Of a DNA stretch of 64,000 bases, positions 17,308 through 26,102 are shown piece by piece. A program made the position numbers and the translations under genes. Source of the stretch: Burkholderia pyrrocinia (GTDB lineage: Bacteria > Pseudomonadota > Gammaproteobacteria > Burkholderiales > Burkholderiaceae). The notes beneath the pieces are model-generated. The model had not been told where the DNA came from. It saw only the letters and a list, made by a program, of their open reading frames with translations, and did not search any database. The stretch spans positions 1,984,001-2,048,000 of the forward strand of contig NZ_CP024902.1 in the NCBI RefSeq assembly GCF_003330765.1, given 5' to 3'. Every line of letters begins with the position of its first letter. Position 1 is the first letter of the stretch.

Positions 17308-17796
17308 ATGCTGCAATTGCAAACCGTCGCCGTCGACAAGCCCGAGGCCGTGAATTTCATCCTCGGCCAGTCGCATTTCATCAAGTCCGTCGAGGACATC
17401 CACGAGGCGCTGGTCGGCACCGTGCCCGGCATCCGTTTCGGGCTCGCGTTCTGCGAGGCATCGGGCAAGCGGCTCGTGCGCCGTTCCGGCACCGATGTGG
17501 AACTCGTCGAACTCGCGTGCCGCAACGCCCGCGCAATCGGCGCCGGTCACGCTTTCATCGTGTTCCTCGGCGACGGTTTCTATCCGGTCAACGTGCTCAA
17601 TGCGATCAAGGCCGTGCCGGAGGTCTGCCGGATCTACTGCGCGACCGCGAACCCGACCGACGTGATCGTCGCGGAGACCGCGCAAGGACGCGGGATCGTC
17701 GGCGTCGTCGACGGCTTTCCGCCGCTCGGCATCGAGAACGACGACGACGTGCGCTGGCGCAAGGATCTGCTGCGCACGATCGGATACAAGGCGTAG
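17308..17796 (+). CDS. Adenosine-specific kinase family protein (DUF355)
   Basis: 162 residues, the full length of the compact family first described from archaea. Diagnostic stretches are NFILGQSHFIKSVEDIHEAL, FGLAFCEASGKRLVRRSGTD and YCATANPTDVIVAET, with the final GVVDG near residue 140. Archaeal members phosphorylate or bind adenosine; function in proteobacteria is untested. Cytosolic. Start at ATG 17308; the frame is open further upstream but overlaps the cysteine-synthase promoter region. Confidence 0.85.
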   Translation: MLQLQTVAVDKPEAVNFILGQSHFIKSVEDIHEALVGTVPGIRFGLAFCEASGKRLVRRSGTDVELVELACRNARAIGAGHAFIVFLGDGFYPVNVLNAIKAVPEVCRIYCATANPTDVIVAETAQGRGIVGVVDGFPPLGIENDDDVRWRKDLLRTIGYKA

Positions 17797-18181
17797 GCGC
17801 GCATGCTGCCCCCCCGCGGCGGGCGTCGCGGGATTCGCGTGCTCGCGTGCGGCGCGGGATGCCCGGCCGATGTGCAGCCGCCGGTACTGCCTGCCGCACC
17901 GGCACCGCCCGTGGCTGTACCTCACCCGCCGCCCACGTCGGGATCCGCGGCTGGCCTCGGCCTGGTCGCATAAGACGCACAGGCCGATGCATCAAAGGCG
18001 CGTTCGCGGCCGGGATTTCAGGGCGCGGGAAAACTAGACCGTTAGTTGCATTTAAGAGAGCGGGAATACGCTCCCGCTTGCGCCGCGCCGCTGCCGCCTG
18101 GCTGTCCTATACTGGCCGCAGCAGACTGACCGACGGCCGTACCGACGCACTAGCAGCAGCCGACCCTTCCCGGAGCAACGC
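17797..18181. other. Intergenic region before the YciI gene
   Basis: 385 bp. It holds a 7-bp stem-loop (AGCGGGA 18059-18065, TCCCGCT 18072-18078) without a T-run, upstream of the YciI gene. A 56-codon frame at 17803-17973 has no ribosome-binding site and a Pro/Ala-rich translation, so it is not called. No other structure seen. Confidence 0.4.
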
Positions 18182-18469
18182 ATGCATTACCAGCTGATCT
18201 ACGAACTCGTCGACGATTACCTGTCCCGGCGCGAACCGTTCCGCGCGCAGCACCTCGCACTCGCACAGGCCGCGACCGAGCGCGGCGAACTCGTGCTCGC
18301 CGGCGCGCTGGCCGACCCGGCCGACCAAGCCGTGCTCGTGTTCGAAGGCGATTCGCCGGAAGCGGCCGAGTCGTTCGCGCGTGCCGATCCGTACGTGCAG
18401 AACGGCCTCGTGAAATCGTGGCGCGTGCGTCCGTGGCGCGTCGTGATCGGCAAGCACGCGCCGCGCTAG
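18182..18469 (+). CDS. YciI-like protein
   Basis: 95 residues, a single YCII ferredoxin-like domain. The conserved His (RAQHLALAQ, near residue 23) and the Asp of ARADPYVQNGLV near residue 65 are the presumed active-site pair. Family members are small dimeric proteins; some catalyse dehalogenation or lactone chemistry but most are unassigned. Translation begins at ATG 18182 with GGAG eight bases upstream. Converges with corA. Confidence 0.9.
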   Translation: MHYQLIYELVDDYLSRREPFRAQHLALAQAATERGELVLAGALADPADQAVLVFEGDSPEAAESFARADPYVQNGLVKSWRVRPWRVVIGKHAPR

Positions 18470-18479
18470 ACGCGCGAGG

Positions 18480-19457
18480 CTACAGCCACCCTGCCCGCTT
18501 GAAGCGCCACCACAACCCGAGGTCGGCCCCGAGCATCACCGCAATGCAGCCATAGAAGCCGTATTTCAGGTGCAGTTCGGGCATGTTCGCGAAGTTCATC
18601 CCGTAGATGCCGGCGATCATCGTCGGGATCGCGAACAGCGCTGCGAACGAGCCGAGCCGCTTGGTCACCTCGTTCTCCGCGAGCGAGATCATCCCGAGGT
18701 TGACCTGGATCGCCGTCACGATCATCTCGCGCCGCCCTTCAATCGTCTTCACGATCCGCTGCAGATGGTCGTACACGTCGCGGAAGTAATGCTCCATCCC
18801 GCTGCAGACCTGCGGGATACGCCCGCCGGTGAGCTTCGCGAGCGGCTCGATCAGCGGCGCCGTGTGCTGGTGCAGCATCACGAGCCGGCGCTTCAGCGAA
18901 TAGAGATCCTCGATGATCGCGCGCGACGACGCCGGCGTGGCCTTCGTAAAAATGCGGTCCTCGAGTTCCTCGAGCTCGACGCCGAGCGTTTCGAGGATCG
19001 GGAAATAGCGGTCGACGACCTGGTCCATCAGCGCATAGAACACGAACGCCGAGCCTTCCTTCAGCAGATGCGGCTCGCGCTCGCAGCGCTTGCGCACGTC
19101 GCGGAAGTCCTGCTCGGTACGGTTGCGGATCGACAGCACGTAGTTCGGGCCGACGAACACATTCAACTCGCCGACCTTGAGTTCGTCGTCGCCATCGAGC
19201 TCGACCATATGCAGCACCGCGAACAGCGAATCGCCGTACTCCTCGATCTTCGGCCGCTGATGCCCCTTGCGGGCATCCTCGAGTGCGAGCTCGTGCAGCC
19301 CGAACTCCTCGCCCATCAGGTCGATTTCTTCGGGCGTCGGATCCTTCAGCGCCACCCACACGAAGCATTCGGGCTTCGACACGTAGTCGCTGATGGCGTC
19401 GATCTCGATGTCGGCCAGCTTGCGGCCGTCCTGATATGCAGCACAGTTGATCAGCAT
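18480..19457 (-). CDS. corA: CorA magnesium/cobalt transporter
   Basis: 325 residues. The long acidic cytoplasmic funnel (residues 1-265) is followed by two C-terminal helices; the first ends with the selectivity motif YGMNFANMPEL (residues about 284-294), and the protein ends in a short basic tail. This is the CorA pentameric channel architecture for Mg2+ (also Co2+ and Ni2+) uptake. Divergent from the cydX/ATPase pair; no Mg2+-sensing leader hairpin could be recognised upstream. Confidence 0.95.
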   Translation of the reverse strand: MLINCAAYQDGRKLADIEIDAISDYVSKPECFVWVALKDPTPEEIDLMGEEFGLHELALEDARKGHQRPKIEEYGDSLFAVLHMVELDGDDELKVGELNVFVGPNYVLSIRNRTEQDFRDVRKRCEREPHLLKEGSAFVFYALMDQVVDRYFPILETLGVELEELEDRIFTKATPASSRAIIEDLYSLKRRLVMLHQHTAPLIEPLAKLTGGRIPQVCSGMEHYFRDVYDHLQRIVKTIEGRREMIVTAIQVNLGMISLAENEVTKRLGSFAALFAIPTMIAGIYGMNFANMPELHLKYGFYGCIAVMLGADLGLWWRFKRAGWL

Positions 19458-19648
19458 GTTGTCCGTGATGTTGCAGTTTGCGCATCAGTTTACCGCTTTG
19501 CTGCGCGGGCGGCCCGGCTTGCGCAGCAAAGCGATATTGGTCATGATCGTGCTTGCTGCGTGCACCGCAGCACGCGCACCGGGGAACAGGGGCACTTCGA
19601 CAGGCCCGCGGCACGGCCGGGCGGCCCAACCGTCAAGGAGACAGACCT

Positions 19649-19795
19649 ATGTGGTATTTCTCGTGGATACTCGGCATCGGCGTGGCGCTCGGCTTCGGCA
19701 TCATCAACGTGATGTGGCTGGAAGCGGAAGTGTTCTCGCGCGGCGACAAGCGCGGCGACACGTCGAGCCAGGGGTCGGGGAGCAAGGTTTCGTGA
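19649..19795 (+). CDS. cydX: CydX-like small subunit of cytochrome bd oxidase (no cydAB nearby)
   Basis: 48-residue single-pass membrane peptide. MWYFSWILG at the N terminus and Leu-Glu at 24-25 match the CydX/YbgT pattern (Tyr3, Trp6, Gly9, Glu25), followed by a hydrophilic tail rich in Ser, Gly and Lys. CydX normally stabilises the haems of cytochrome bd and is encoded after cydAB. Here the upstream neighbour is corA on the other strand, and no cydA or cydB is in the window. AAGGAG lies eight bases before the ATG. The stop codon overlaps the next start (GTGA at 19792-19795). Confidence 0.85.
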   Translation: MWYFSWILGIGVALGFGIINVMWLEAEVFSRGDKRGDTSSQGSGSKVS

Positions 19796-20409
19796 CGCAC
19801 CTGGTGTTCTTCTGCGGTCATGCCGGCACCGGCAAGACCACGCTCGCGAAGCGGCTCATCGGGCCGCTGATGCGCGCGACCGGCGAGGCCTTCTGCCTGC
19901 TCGACAAGGATACGCTGTACGGCCGCTACAGCTCGGCCGCGATGGGCGCGCTCACCGAGGATCCGAACGACCGCGACAGCCCGCTCTACCTGAAGCATCT
20001 GCGCGATCCCGAATACCACGGCCTGCTCGACACGGCCCGCGAAAATCTCGCGCTCGGCATCAGCGCGATCGTCGTCGGTCCGCTGTCGCGCGAAGTGCGC
20101 GACCGGCGCATCCTCGACCGTGCGTGGCTCGGCATCGCGCCCGACGTCACGCTGACGGTCGTCTGGGTCCACACGTCGGAAGACGTCGCGCACGCGCGGA
20201 TCGTCGCGCGCGGCAACCCGAACGATGCCTACAAGCTCGCGCACTGGGACGAATACCGGCAGCGCCGCTTCGTGCCGACCGGCAACGAGTGCGACGGCAT
20301 CGTGATGTTCGACAACACCGCGCCGTCCGACATGGATGTCGACGCGCTGCTGTACCGCATCGTGCCGCCCCCGCCGCCGACGACGATCGTCCCGCCGCTG
20401 CCGGCCTGA
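19792..20409 (+). CDS. P-loop ATPase/kinase (AAA_33-like), translationally coupled to cydX
   Basis: 205 residues. Walker A GHAGTGKTT lies at residues 8-16, and the order DKDTLYGRYSS, then a lid-like Arg region (HARIVARGNPND), is typical of small-molecule kinases of the COG0645 type. No membrane segment. The GTG start overlaps the cydX stop by four bases (GTGA), with GGGGAG upstream, so translation of the two is coupled. The C terminus is an unusual Pro-rich run (PPPPPTT). Substrate unknown. Confidence 0.8.
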   Translation: MTHLVFFCGHAGTGKTTLAKRLIGPLMRATGEAFCLLDKDTLYGRYSSAAMGALTEDPNDRDSPLYLKHLRDPEYHGLLDTARENLALGISAIVVGPLSREVRDRRILDRAWLGIAPDVTLTVVWVHTSEDVAHARIVARGNPNDAYKLAHWDEYRQRRFVPTGNECDGIVMFDNTAPSDMDVDALLYRIVPPPPPTTIVPPLPA

Positions 20410-20439
20410 GCGGCACCCTTCCCGCTTCCCCAAGAAACA

Positions 20440-20469
20440 ACGCCGGAAGCGCTGCTGCGCTCCCGGCGT
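20440..20469 (-). terminator. Hairpin terminator for the saccharopine-dehydrogenase-like gene
   Basis: Arms ACGCCGG (20440-20446) and CCGGCGT (20463-20469), extended inside by AAGCGC/GCGCT. On the minus strand the stem is followed by TTGTTTCTT. It sits between two convergent genes. Confidence 0.6.
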
Positions 20470-20502
20470 CGTACGGCCCTCGTGCCAGAGGCTGGCAGGC
20501 GG

Positions 20503-21603
20503 TCAGGCCACCGCGTGCACGCGCTCCATCGTGCCGCCTTCGTACAGCTTGCCGAAGCGGTTCGACAGGAACGCCTTCAGCGACACCTTTTCCTGCGGGA
20601 TGAAACCGCTCTGCGGCAGCTTTTTCTCGCGGAACAGATCCAGCACCGCGCACATCGCGCCGGCCGTCGTGATCTGGATCGCGCTCATGTGCATCCCGCA
20701 CACGTCCTTCGCGAAGATCTTGCGCGTGAACACGTCCTGCACGAGCTGGCCGTCCTTCACGCCCGTCACCGTGACGAACACGAGCACGACGTCCTGCTTC
20801 GTCGACGGCACCGCGCGGCGCATGATCGACTTCAGCGTGTCGCGGTCGGTCGACAGGCGCAGGTCCTCGAGCAGGAACTGGACGAGTTCGCGGTGGCCCG
20901 GGTAGCGCACCGACTTGTAGTCGAGCGTCTCGACCTTGCCCGACAGCGTCTCGCACAGCGTGCCGAGGCCGCCCGACGTGTTGAACGCTTCGTATTCGGT
21001 ACCGTCGAGCGAGAAGTGCTCGAGGCCTTCGAGCGGCTGCACCCACTGCTTGCGGCCGTCGCGGATCGCTTCGCACGGCTGGCAGTATTCGTTGATGAGG
21101 CCGTCGACGCTCCACGTCAGGTTGTACTTCAGCGCGTTGGTCGGATACTCGGGCAGCGCGCCGACGCGCATCTTCACGTCGCGCACTTCGCTGAAGCCGT
21201 TCACCAGTTCGTGCGCGGCGATACCGATGAAGCCCGGTGCAAGGCCGCACTGCGGCATGAACGCACGATCGGAGCCGTCGGCCAGTTCGCGGATCGCGTG
21301 GGTCGCGCGCACGTCTTCGGTCAGGTCGAAGTAATGGACGCCGGCAGCCTTCGCGGCGGCGGCGACGTTGACCGCGAGGTAGTAAGGCAGTGCGTTGACG
21401 AGCGCATCGAAGCCCTTCACTGCTTCGCGAATCGCGTTCGCGTCGGCCGAATCGACCCGTTGCGTCGCGATGCCTTCGCGCGACAGCTTCGCGAGCGCAT
21501 CCGCATCGCGGTCGAACGCGACGACTTCGTAGTCGCCCGTTTCGCGCAGCATGTGAGCAATGGTGTGGCCGATCAGACCTGCGCCGACGATGGCGATTTT
21601 CAT
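20503..21603 (-). CDS. Saccharopine dehydrogenase-like NAD(P)-dependent oxidoreductase
   Basis: 366 residues. N-terminal Rossmann motif IVGAGLIGHTIAHML (residues 4-18), then the family's catalytic domain with VNALPYYLAVNVA, YFDLTEDVRAT and PQCGLAPGFIGIAAHEL. This pattern matches the saccharopine-dehydrogenase/lysine-6-dehydrogenase group, which oxidises or reduces lysine-derived amines. Start at 21603 is the ATG where the Rossmann strand begins. The promoter region upstream (shared with the divergent membrane-protein gene) contains several TTTCG/CGAAA elements and one perfect palindrome; see findings. Confidence 0.88.
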   Translation of the reverse strand: MKIAIVGAGLIGHTIAHMLRETGDYEVVAFDRDADALAKLSREGIATQRVDSADANAIREAVKGFDALVNALPYYLAVNVAAAAKAAGVHYFDLTEDVRATHAIRELADGSDRAFMPQCGLAPGFIGIAAHELVNGFSEVRDVKMRVGALPEYPTNALKYNLTWSVDGLINEYCQPCEAIRDGRKQWVQPLEGLEHFSLDGTEYEAFNTSGGLGTLCETLSGKVETLDYKSVRYPGHRELVQFLLEDLRLSTDRDTLKSIMRRAVPSTKQDVVLVFVTVTGVKDGQLVQDVFTRKIFAKDVCGMHMSAIQITTAGAMCAVLDLFREKKLPQSGFIPQEKVSLKAFLSNRFGKLYEGGTMERVHAVA

Positions 21604-21736
21604 GCGCTTATCTCCTGATGATGGGTTGGTGTTGTGTACGGCGTCGAGCCATGAACACAGTTTAGGGACGCGCAAAATCAGTTCCAAGACGAAGAATGAT
21701 GCGAAACGACCGATAATTTCGACGTTACGACGAACC

Positions 21737-21749
21737 ATTTCGTCGAAAT
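21737..21749. promoter_or_regulatory. Palindromic candidate operator
   Basis: ATTTCGTCGAAAT is a 13-bp perfect palindrome with one central base. Related half-sites (TTTCGACG, TCGAAACGACG) flank it on both sides within 21700-21765. It lies between two divergent genes and could control either. The protein that binds it is unknown. Confidence 0.4.
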
Positions 21750-21852
21750 GTCGAAACGACGCGTTTCAGCCCGCCAACAGCCTCGCTATGGCTGGCCTAA
21801 GTCTCCCGTTTCAGACTGCATGCCGACCACCCGATTCCCAAGGAGGCATCGC

Positions 21853-22635
21853 ATGCAATCCCTGCCCGTCAATCGCGCGTCGCACTGGCTGAACAAGGTG
21901 CCGGACATCGCGCTGTCGTTCTGGATCATCAAGATCATGTCGACCACGGTCGGCGAAACCGGCGCGGACTTTCTCGCGGTCAACGCGGGCCTCGGCCAGA
22001 CCGTCACGCGCATCGCGATGGCGTCGCTGCTCGCGATCGCCCTGTGGCTGCAGTTACGCACGCGCCGCTACGTGCCATGGATCTACTGGCTCACGGTGGT
22101 GCTGGTCAGCATCGTCGGCACGCAGATCACCGACCTGCTCACCGACGGCCTGAACGTCAGCCTGTATGCGAGCACCGCCGCGTTTGCCGTCGCGCTCGCC
22201 GCGATCTTCTTCGTGTGGCATCGCATCGAAGGCACGCTGTCGATCGACACGATCGTCACGCCGCGGCGCGAACTGTTCTACTGGGCCGCGATCCTCTGCA
22301 CGTTCGCGCTCGGCACCGCCGCGGGCGATCTCGCAACCGAAGCGCTCGGGCTCGGCTTCACGCTCGGCGCGCTGTGCTTCGGCGCGGCGATCGCAGCCGT
22401 GTTCGTGATGTGGCGACTCGGCGTCAATGCGGTCCTGGCGTTCTGGGTCGCCTACATCCTGACGCGCCCGTTCGGCGCATCGCTCGGCGACCTGCTCACG
22501 CAGGCCCGCGCATACGGCGGGCTCGGCTTCGGTGCCGCGTGGACGAGCCTGCTGTTCCTGACCGTGATCGTGCTGCTCGTCGCCGTCGCGCAGTTCGGCA
22601 GCGGTCCGCGCACGCGTGCCGGCGCCGCCGAATGA
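21853..22635 (+). CDS. Multi-pass membrane protein, COG4705-like
   Basis: 260 residues with about seven or eight hydrophobic helices and internal repetition: segments such as [42 protein letters not shown] and [10 protein letters not shown] each place an Asp (often followed by Leu and Thr) at the start of a helix. This repeated D-L-x-T pattern is characteristic of the COG4705 family, of unknown function. AAGGAGG sits seven bases before ATG 21853. The lipoprotein gene starts 38 bp later, suggesting an operon that may continue into the two-component genes. Confidence 0.75.
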   Translation: MQSLPVNRASHWLNKVPDIALSFWIIKIMSTTVGETGADFLAVNAGLGQTVTRIAMASLLAIALWLQLRTRRYVPWIYWLTVVLVSIVGTQITDLLTDGLNVSLYASTAAFAVALAAIFFVWHRIEGTLSIDTIVTPRRELFYWAAILCTFALGTAAGDLATEALGLGFTLGALCFGAAIAAVFVMWRLGVNAVLAFWVAYILTRPFGASLGDLLTQARAYGGLGFGAAWTSLLFLTVIVLLVAVAQFGSGPRTRAGAAE

Positions 22636-22673
22636 CGCCCTTCCCTATCCGTTCATCGAATCGAGGACACCCC

Positions 22674-23111
22674 ATGCGCTTCCCGTATTCCGTTTCCCGT
22701 CTCGCCGTTGCCGCGGCCACGATTGCCGCGTTGAGCGCCGCCGGCTGCTCGAAGCACCAGGATGCGAACGCGTCGACATCGGCGCCCGCGGCGGCCTCGG
22801 CGTCGCCCACGGCTGCCCATGTATCGAAGCTCGGCGACCTGTCGTCGTTCCGCACGATCGCCGCCGACGTCGACACGCTCGTCGGCAAAGGCGACCTGGC
22901 CGGCGCGAAAACGCGCATCAAGGATCTCGAGATCGCGTGGGATGCGGCCGAAGCCGGCCTCAAGCCCCGCGCCGCCGCCGACTGGCACATGGTCGACCAG
23001 GAGATCGACCGTGCGCTCACCGCGCTGCGCGCCGACCATCCGACCCAGGCCGATTCGGCCGCCGCGATGAAGAACCTGCTCGCGGCCCTCGACCGGTTCA
23101 GCGGCAAATAA
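22674..23111 (+). CDS. Small lipoprotein of unknown function
   Basis: 145 residues. A lipoprotein signal (hydrophobic core, lipobox LSAAGC with Cys at about residue 24) is followed by an Ala/Ser-rich linker and a helical domain with regular Asp/Lys/Ala spacing ([20 protein letters not shown]). Presumably periplasm-facing and membrane-anchored. It lies between the COG4705-like gene and a two-component pair, so it may contribute to or be controlled by that signalling system. No family recognised. Confidence 0.72.
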   Translation: MRFPYSVSRLAVAAATIAALSAAGCSKHQDANASTSAPAAASASPTAAHVSKLGDLSSFRTIAADVDTLVGKGDLAGAKTRIKDLEIAWDAAEAGLKPRAAADWHMVDQEIDRALTALRADHPTQADSAAAMKNLLAALDRFSGK

Positions 23112-23193
23112 GCAGTGCCCCGGGCGCACGGCACGTGACGCGCGCGCGGGAATCGCATACGCTGGCGGCGTTTGCGCCGCACGGAGAACACGT

Positions 23194-23859
23194 ATGCGAA
23201 TACTGCTCGTCGAAGACGATCCGATGATCGGCGAGGCCGTCCATGCCGCGCTGAAAGACGCGTCGTACGCCACCGACTGGGTCACCGACGGCGGGCGCGC
23301 GTTGACCGCGTTCGCCGCGCAGCCCTACGACCTGATCCTGCTCGACCTCGGCCTGCCCGGCCGCGACGGGCTCGACGTGCTGGCCGGCATCCGCGCGAAG
23401 GACGCCAGCGCGCCGCTGCTCATCGTCACCGCGCGCGACGGCCTCGACGACCGCCTGCGCGGTCTCGACGGCGGCGCCGACGACTACATCGTGAAGCCGT
23501 TCGAGATGGCCGAGCTGCTCGCGCGGATTCGCGTCGCGATCCGGCGTCGGGCCGGTTCGGCCGCGCCGCTGCTGAGCAACGGGATCGTGTCGCTCGACCC
23601 GGCGACGCGCGAGGCCGCCGTCGACGGGCACGCGCCGGTCCCGCTGTCGAATCGCGAGTTCTCGCTGCTGCGCGCGCTGCTGGTGCGCCCCGGCGCGATC
23701 CTGTCGCGGCGCGAGCTCGAGGATCGCCTGTACGGCTGGGGAGAGGAAGTCGAAAGCAACGCGGTCGAATTCCTGATCCATTCGCTGCGCCGCAAGCTCG
23801 GCAGCACCGTGATCAAGAACGTCAGGGGTGTGGGATGGATGGTTTCAAGAAGCACCTGA
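23194..23859 (+). CDS. OmpR/PhoB-family response regulator (QseB/PmrA-like)
   Basis: 221 residues. Receiver domain 1-115 with the acidic pair at Glu7, Asp8 and Asp9, phospho-acceptor Asp51 (LILLDLGLPG), Thr at about 79 and Lys at about 101 (IVKPFEMAELLARI), then a winged-helix DNA-binding domain ending RRKLGSTVIKNVRGVGWMV. Length is normal for the QseB/PmrA/TctD group. It overlaps the sensor gene by 25 bases, so the pair is translated together. Confidence 0.95.
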   Translation: MRILLVEDDPMIGEAVHAALKDASYATDWVTDGGRALTAFAAQPYDLILLDLGLPGRDGLDVLAGIRAKDASAPLLIVTARDGLDDRLRGLDGGADDYIVKPFEMAELLARIRVAIRRRAGSAAPLLSNGIVSLDPATREAAVDGHAPVPLSNREFSLLRALLVRPGAILSRRELEDRLYGWGEEVESNAVEFLIHSLRRKLGSTVIKNVRGVGWMVSRST

Positions 23860-25259
23860 GCGAGTCGATCGGGTTCCGCCTGTCGGTCGCGCTGTCGGCC
23901 GCGATCCTGGTCGTCGCCACGGCAGCGGCCGCGTTCGCGTTTTCATCGGCATTCGACGAAGCGCACGAATTGCAGGACGACGTGCTGCTCCAGGTCGCGA
24001 CGCTGCTCGACCGCCAGCGTGCGTCTTCGCCCCGTGCCGCCGGCGCCGGGCCCGCGCGCGAAAGCGACGAGCTGTCGCGCGTGATCGTGCAGCCGCTCGG
24101 CGGCAATCCGCAGCCAAGCGCCGACGGCGCGCCACGGCTTGCGTTGCCGTCGACGCTCGCCGACGGGCTGCATACACTCGACGCCGGCGGCAACGCGTAT
24201 CGCGTGATGGTCCATACGTTCACGAACGGCGAGCGCATCGCGGTCGCGCAGGAAGCCGGCGTGCGTGACGACGTCGCGCGCGAGAGTGCGTGGCGCACCG
24301 CGCTGCCGCTGCTGATCCTAGTACCGATCCTGCTGCTGCTCGTCGCCGATCTCGTGCGCAAGCTGTTCCGCCCGGTGGCCGCGCTGTCTGCCGGCATCGA
24401 CGCGCGCGACGAGCACGACCTGCGCCCGGTCCCGGCCGATCACGTGCCGGTCGAGGTGCGGCCGTTCGTCGTCGCGATCAACCGGATGCTCGAGCGCGTC
24501 GCGCAATCGGTCGACGCGCAGCGCCGCTTCGTCGCCGACGCCGCGCACGAGCTGCGCTCGCCGCTCACGGCGATGTCGCTGCAGGCCGAGCGCCTTGCCG
24601 ACACCGACCTGCCGGACGATGCGCGCGCGCGCCTCGCCGCGCTGCGCGGCGGGCTCGAACGCAGCCGCCACCTGATCGGGCAACTCCTCGCGCTCGCGCG
24701 TGCGCAAAGCGCGCCGGCCGCCCCGCCCGGCGCCGTGTCGGTGCATGCGATCTATCGCCGCGTGCTGGAAGACCTGATGCCGCTCGCCGATGCGAAAACG
24801 ATCGACATCGGCGTCGAAGACGGCCCGGACTCCCGCGTGCCCGTCGACGCGCTCGAACTCGCGTCGCTGATCATGAATCTCGTCGACAACGCGATCCGCT
24901 ACACGCCGCCCGGCGGCCGCGTGGACCTGTCGACGCAACGGACGGACACGCACGCGTGCGTGACGATCGCCGATACCGGGCCGGGCATCGCTCCGCATGA
25001 ACGCGAGCGCGTGTTCGATCCGTTCTATCGGGTGCCCGGCAACGAACAGATCGGCTCCGGGCTCGGCCTGTCGATCGTGAAGATCCTCGCGGACCGGATG
25101 GGTGCCGGCATCACGCTCGCATATGCGGACGAACGGGAATCGCGCGGGCTGCGCGTATCGGTGCGGATTCCGCTCGCGCGGCCGCCCGGCGCGGTGCAGC
25201 CCGACAGCCGGGCCGATGCGCAGACGGAAGACGCTCGGCGCGATGGTCGCCGGGTGTGA
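23835..25259 (+). CDS. Sensor histidine kinase of the two-component pair
   Basis: 474 residues. Two membrane helices (about 17-38 and 153-172) bracket a short periplasmic sensor of about 115 residues with no recognised domain. A HAMP-like linker (RPVAALSAGIDARDE) leads to the phosphorylated His in RRFVADAAHELRSPLTAMS, then the ATPase boxes: N (LIMNLVDNAIRYTPPGG), G1 (ADTGPGIAPHERERVFDPF) and G2 (GSGLGLSIVK). This is the QseC/TctE-type layout. The stop codon precedes the Lrp gene on the other strand by three bases. Confidence 0.95.
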   Translation: MDGFKKHLSESIGFRLSVALSAAILVVATAAAAFAFSSAFDEAHELQDDVLLQVATLLDRQRASSPRAAGAGPARESDELSRVIVQPLGGNPQPSADGAPRLALPSTLADGLHTLDAGGNAYRVMVHTFTNGERIAVAQEAGVRDDVARESAWRTALPLLILVPILLLLVADLVRKLFRPVAALSAGIDARDEHDLRPVPADHVPVEVRPFVVAINRMLERVAQSVDAQRRFVADAAHELRSPLTAMSLQAERLADTDLPDDARARLAALRGGLERSRHLIGQLLALARAQSAPAAPPGAVSVHAIYRRVLEDLMPLADAKTIDIGVEDGPDSRVPVDALELASLIMNLVDNAIRYTPPGGRVDLSTQRTDTHACVTIADTGPGIAPHERERVFDPFYRVPGNEQIGSGLGLSIVKILADRMGAGITLAYADERESRGLRVSVRIPLARPPGAVQPDSRADAQTEDARRDGRRV

Positions 25260-25262
25260 GCG

Positions 25263-25727
25263 TCAGCCGCCGATCGTGCCGCGATCGATCTTGCGCGACA
25301 GAATGATCGACGTCGTCGTGCGTTCGACGCCTTCGAGCGTGCCGATCTGGTCGAGCAGGTCGTTGAGCCGTTCGGGCGAATCAGCGCGCAGCCATGCGAC
25401 GTAGTCGTACTCGCCGCTCACCGCGCACAGCAGCTGCACCTCGGGCATCCGGTCGAGCCTGCGCAACACGTCCTTGCCGAACTTCGGCGTGAGGATGATG
25501 CCGACATACGCGTAAATGCTCGCGTCGAGCACGTCCTGCCCGAGCCGGACGCTGTAGCCGGCGATCACGTTGGTGCGTTCGAGCCGTGCGATGCGTGCGA
25601 CGACCGTCGTGCGCGCGACGTCGAGCTGGCGCGCGAGATCCGCGACGCTGGCGCGTGCATCGGCTTGCAGCAGCGCGACGAGTTGCCGGTCGAGATCGTC
25701 GAGTTGGTCGAGGCGGGGTGGACGCAT
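25263..25727 (-). CDS. Lrp/AsnC-family regulator
   Basis: 154 residues: helix-turn-helix at about 25-45 (SVADLARQLDVARTTVVARI) and a C-terminal RAM ligand-binding domain (YAYVGIILTPKFG, then VSGEYDYVAWLRAD, which carries the Gly-Glu-Tyr-Asp amino-acid site). Such proteins sense amino acids and form octamers. The gene is convergent with the histidine kinase. Its upstream intergenic region separates it from a Spy-like gene, so the target may be itself or elsewhere. Confidence 0.92.
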   Translation of the reverse strand: MRPPRLDQLDDLDRQLVALLQADARASVADLARQLDVARTTVVARIARLERTNVIAGYSVRLGQDVLDASIYAYVGIILTPKFGKDVLRRLDRMPEVQLLCAVSGEYDYVAWLRADSPERLNDLLDQIGTLEGVERTTTSIILSRKIDRGTIGG

Positions 25728-26102
25728 GAGGCTGGGCCGGCGTGCGACACGCCAGCGAAATGGAAGGTGACGCGATGATAGCGCCGAACACCGGTACGCC
25801 CAAACGGCATCGAACGACTACGGAAGCGCGCGCCGTCATGCGACCGCGCCGCCTTGTCCGTGCGCAACGACCGCGTCCGAAGCGCGCTTGTCGCGCCCGT
25901 CGCCGGTACTCGCCGGACGATCACACGGCCCGCGCCGATCCGCCGTGTTCCTTTCAATTTCGATTCGTTTCGGATGTAAGCAAGTGTCGCATTCACTACC
26001 GCGCCGCACGCAACGTGCTACTAATAGCGGGCGACGCGAGATGCACGCTTGCGGCAATTGCCGCCGTGTCCGCTCGCAAGACACCACCCCGGAGAGCCAA
26101 CC
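25728..26102. other. Intergenic region between the Lrp gene and the Spy-like gene
   Basis: 375 bp between two divergent genes. The last 150 bp before 26103 are lower in G+C (CAATTTCGATTCG) and probably hold the Spy-like promoter. I see no distinct operator or hairpin. Confidence 0.45.

Noticed and set aside
17803..17973. 56-codon frame after the adenosine-specific kinase gene
   Set aside because: No ribosome-binding site, Pro/Ala-rich translation and no family resemblance.
18059..18078. 7-bp stem-loop upstream of the YciI gene
   Set aside because: No T-run and no known regulatory RNA fits; kept only as an intergenic note.
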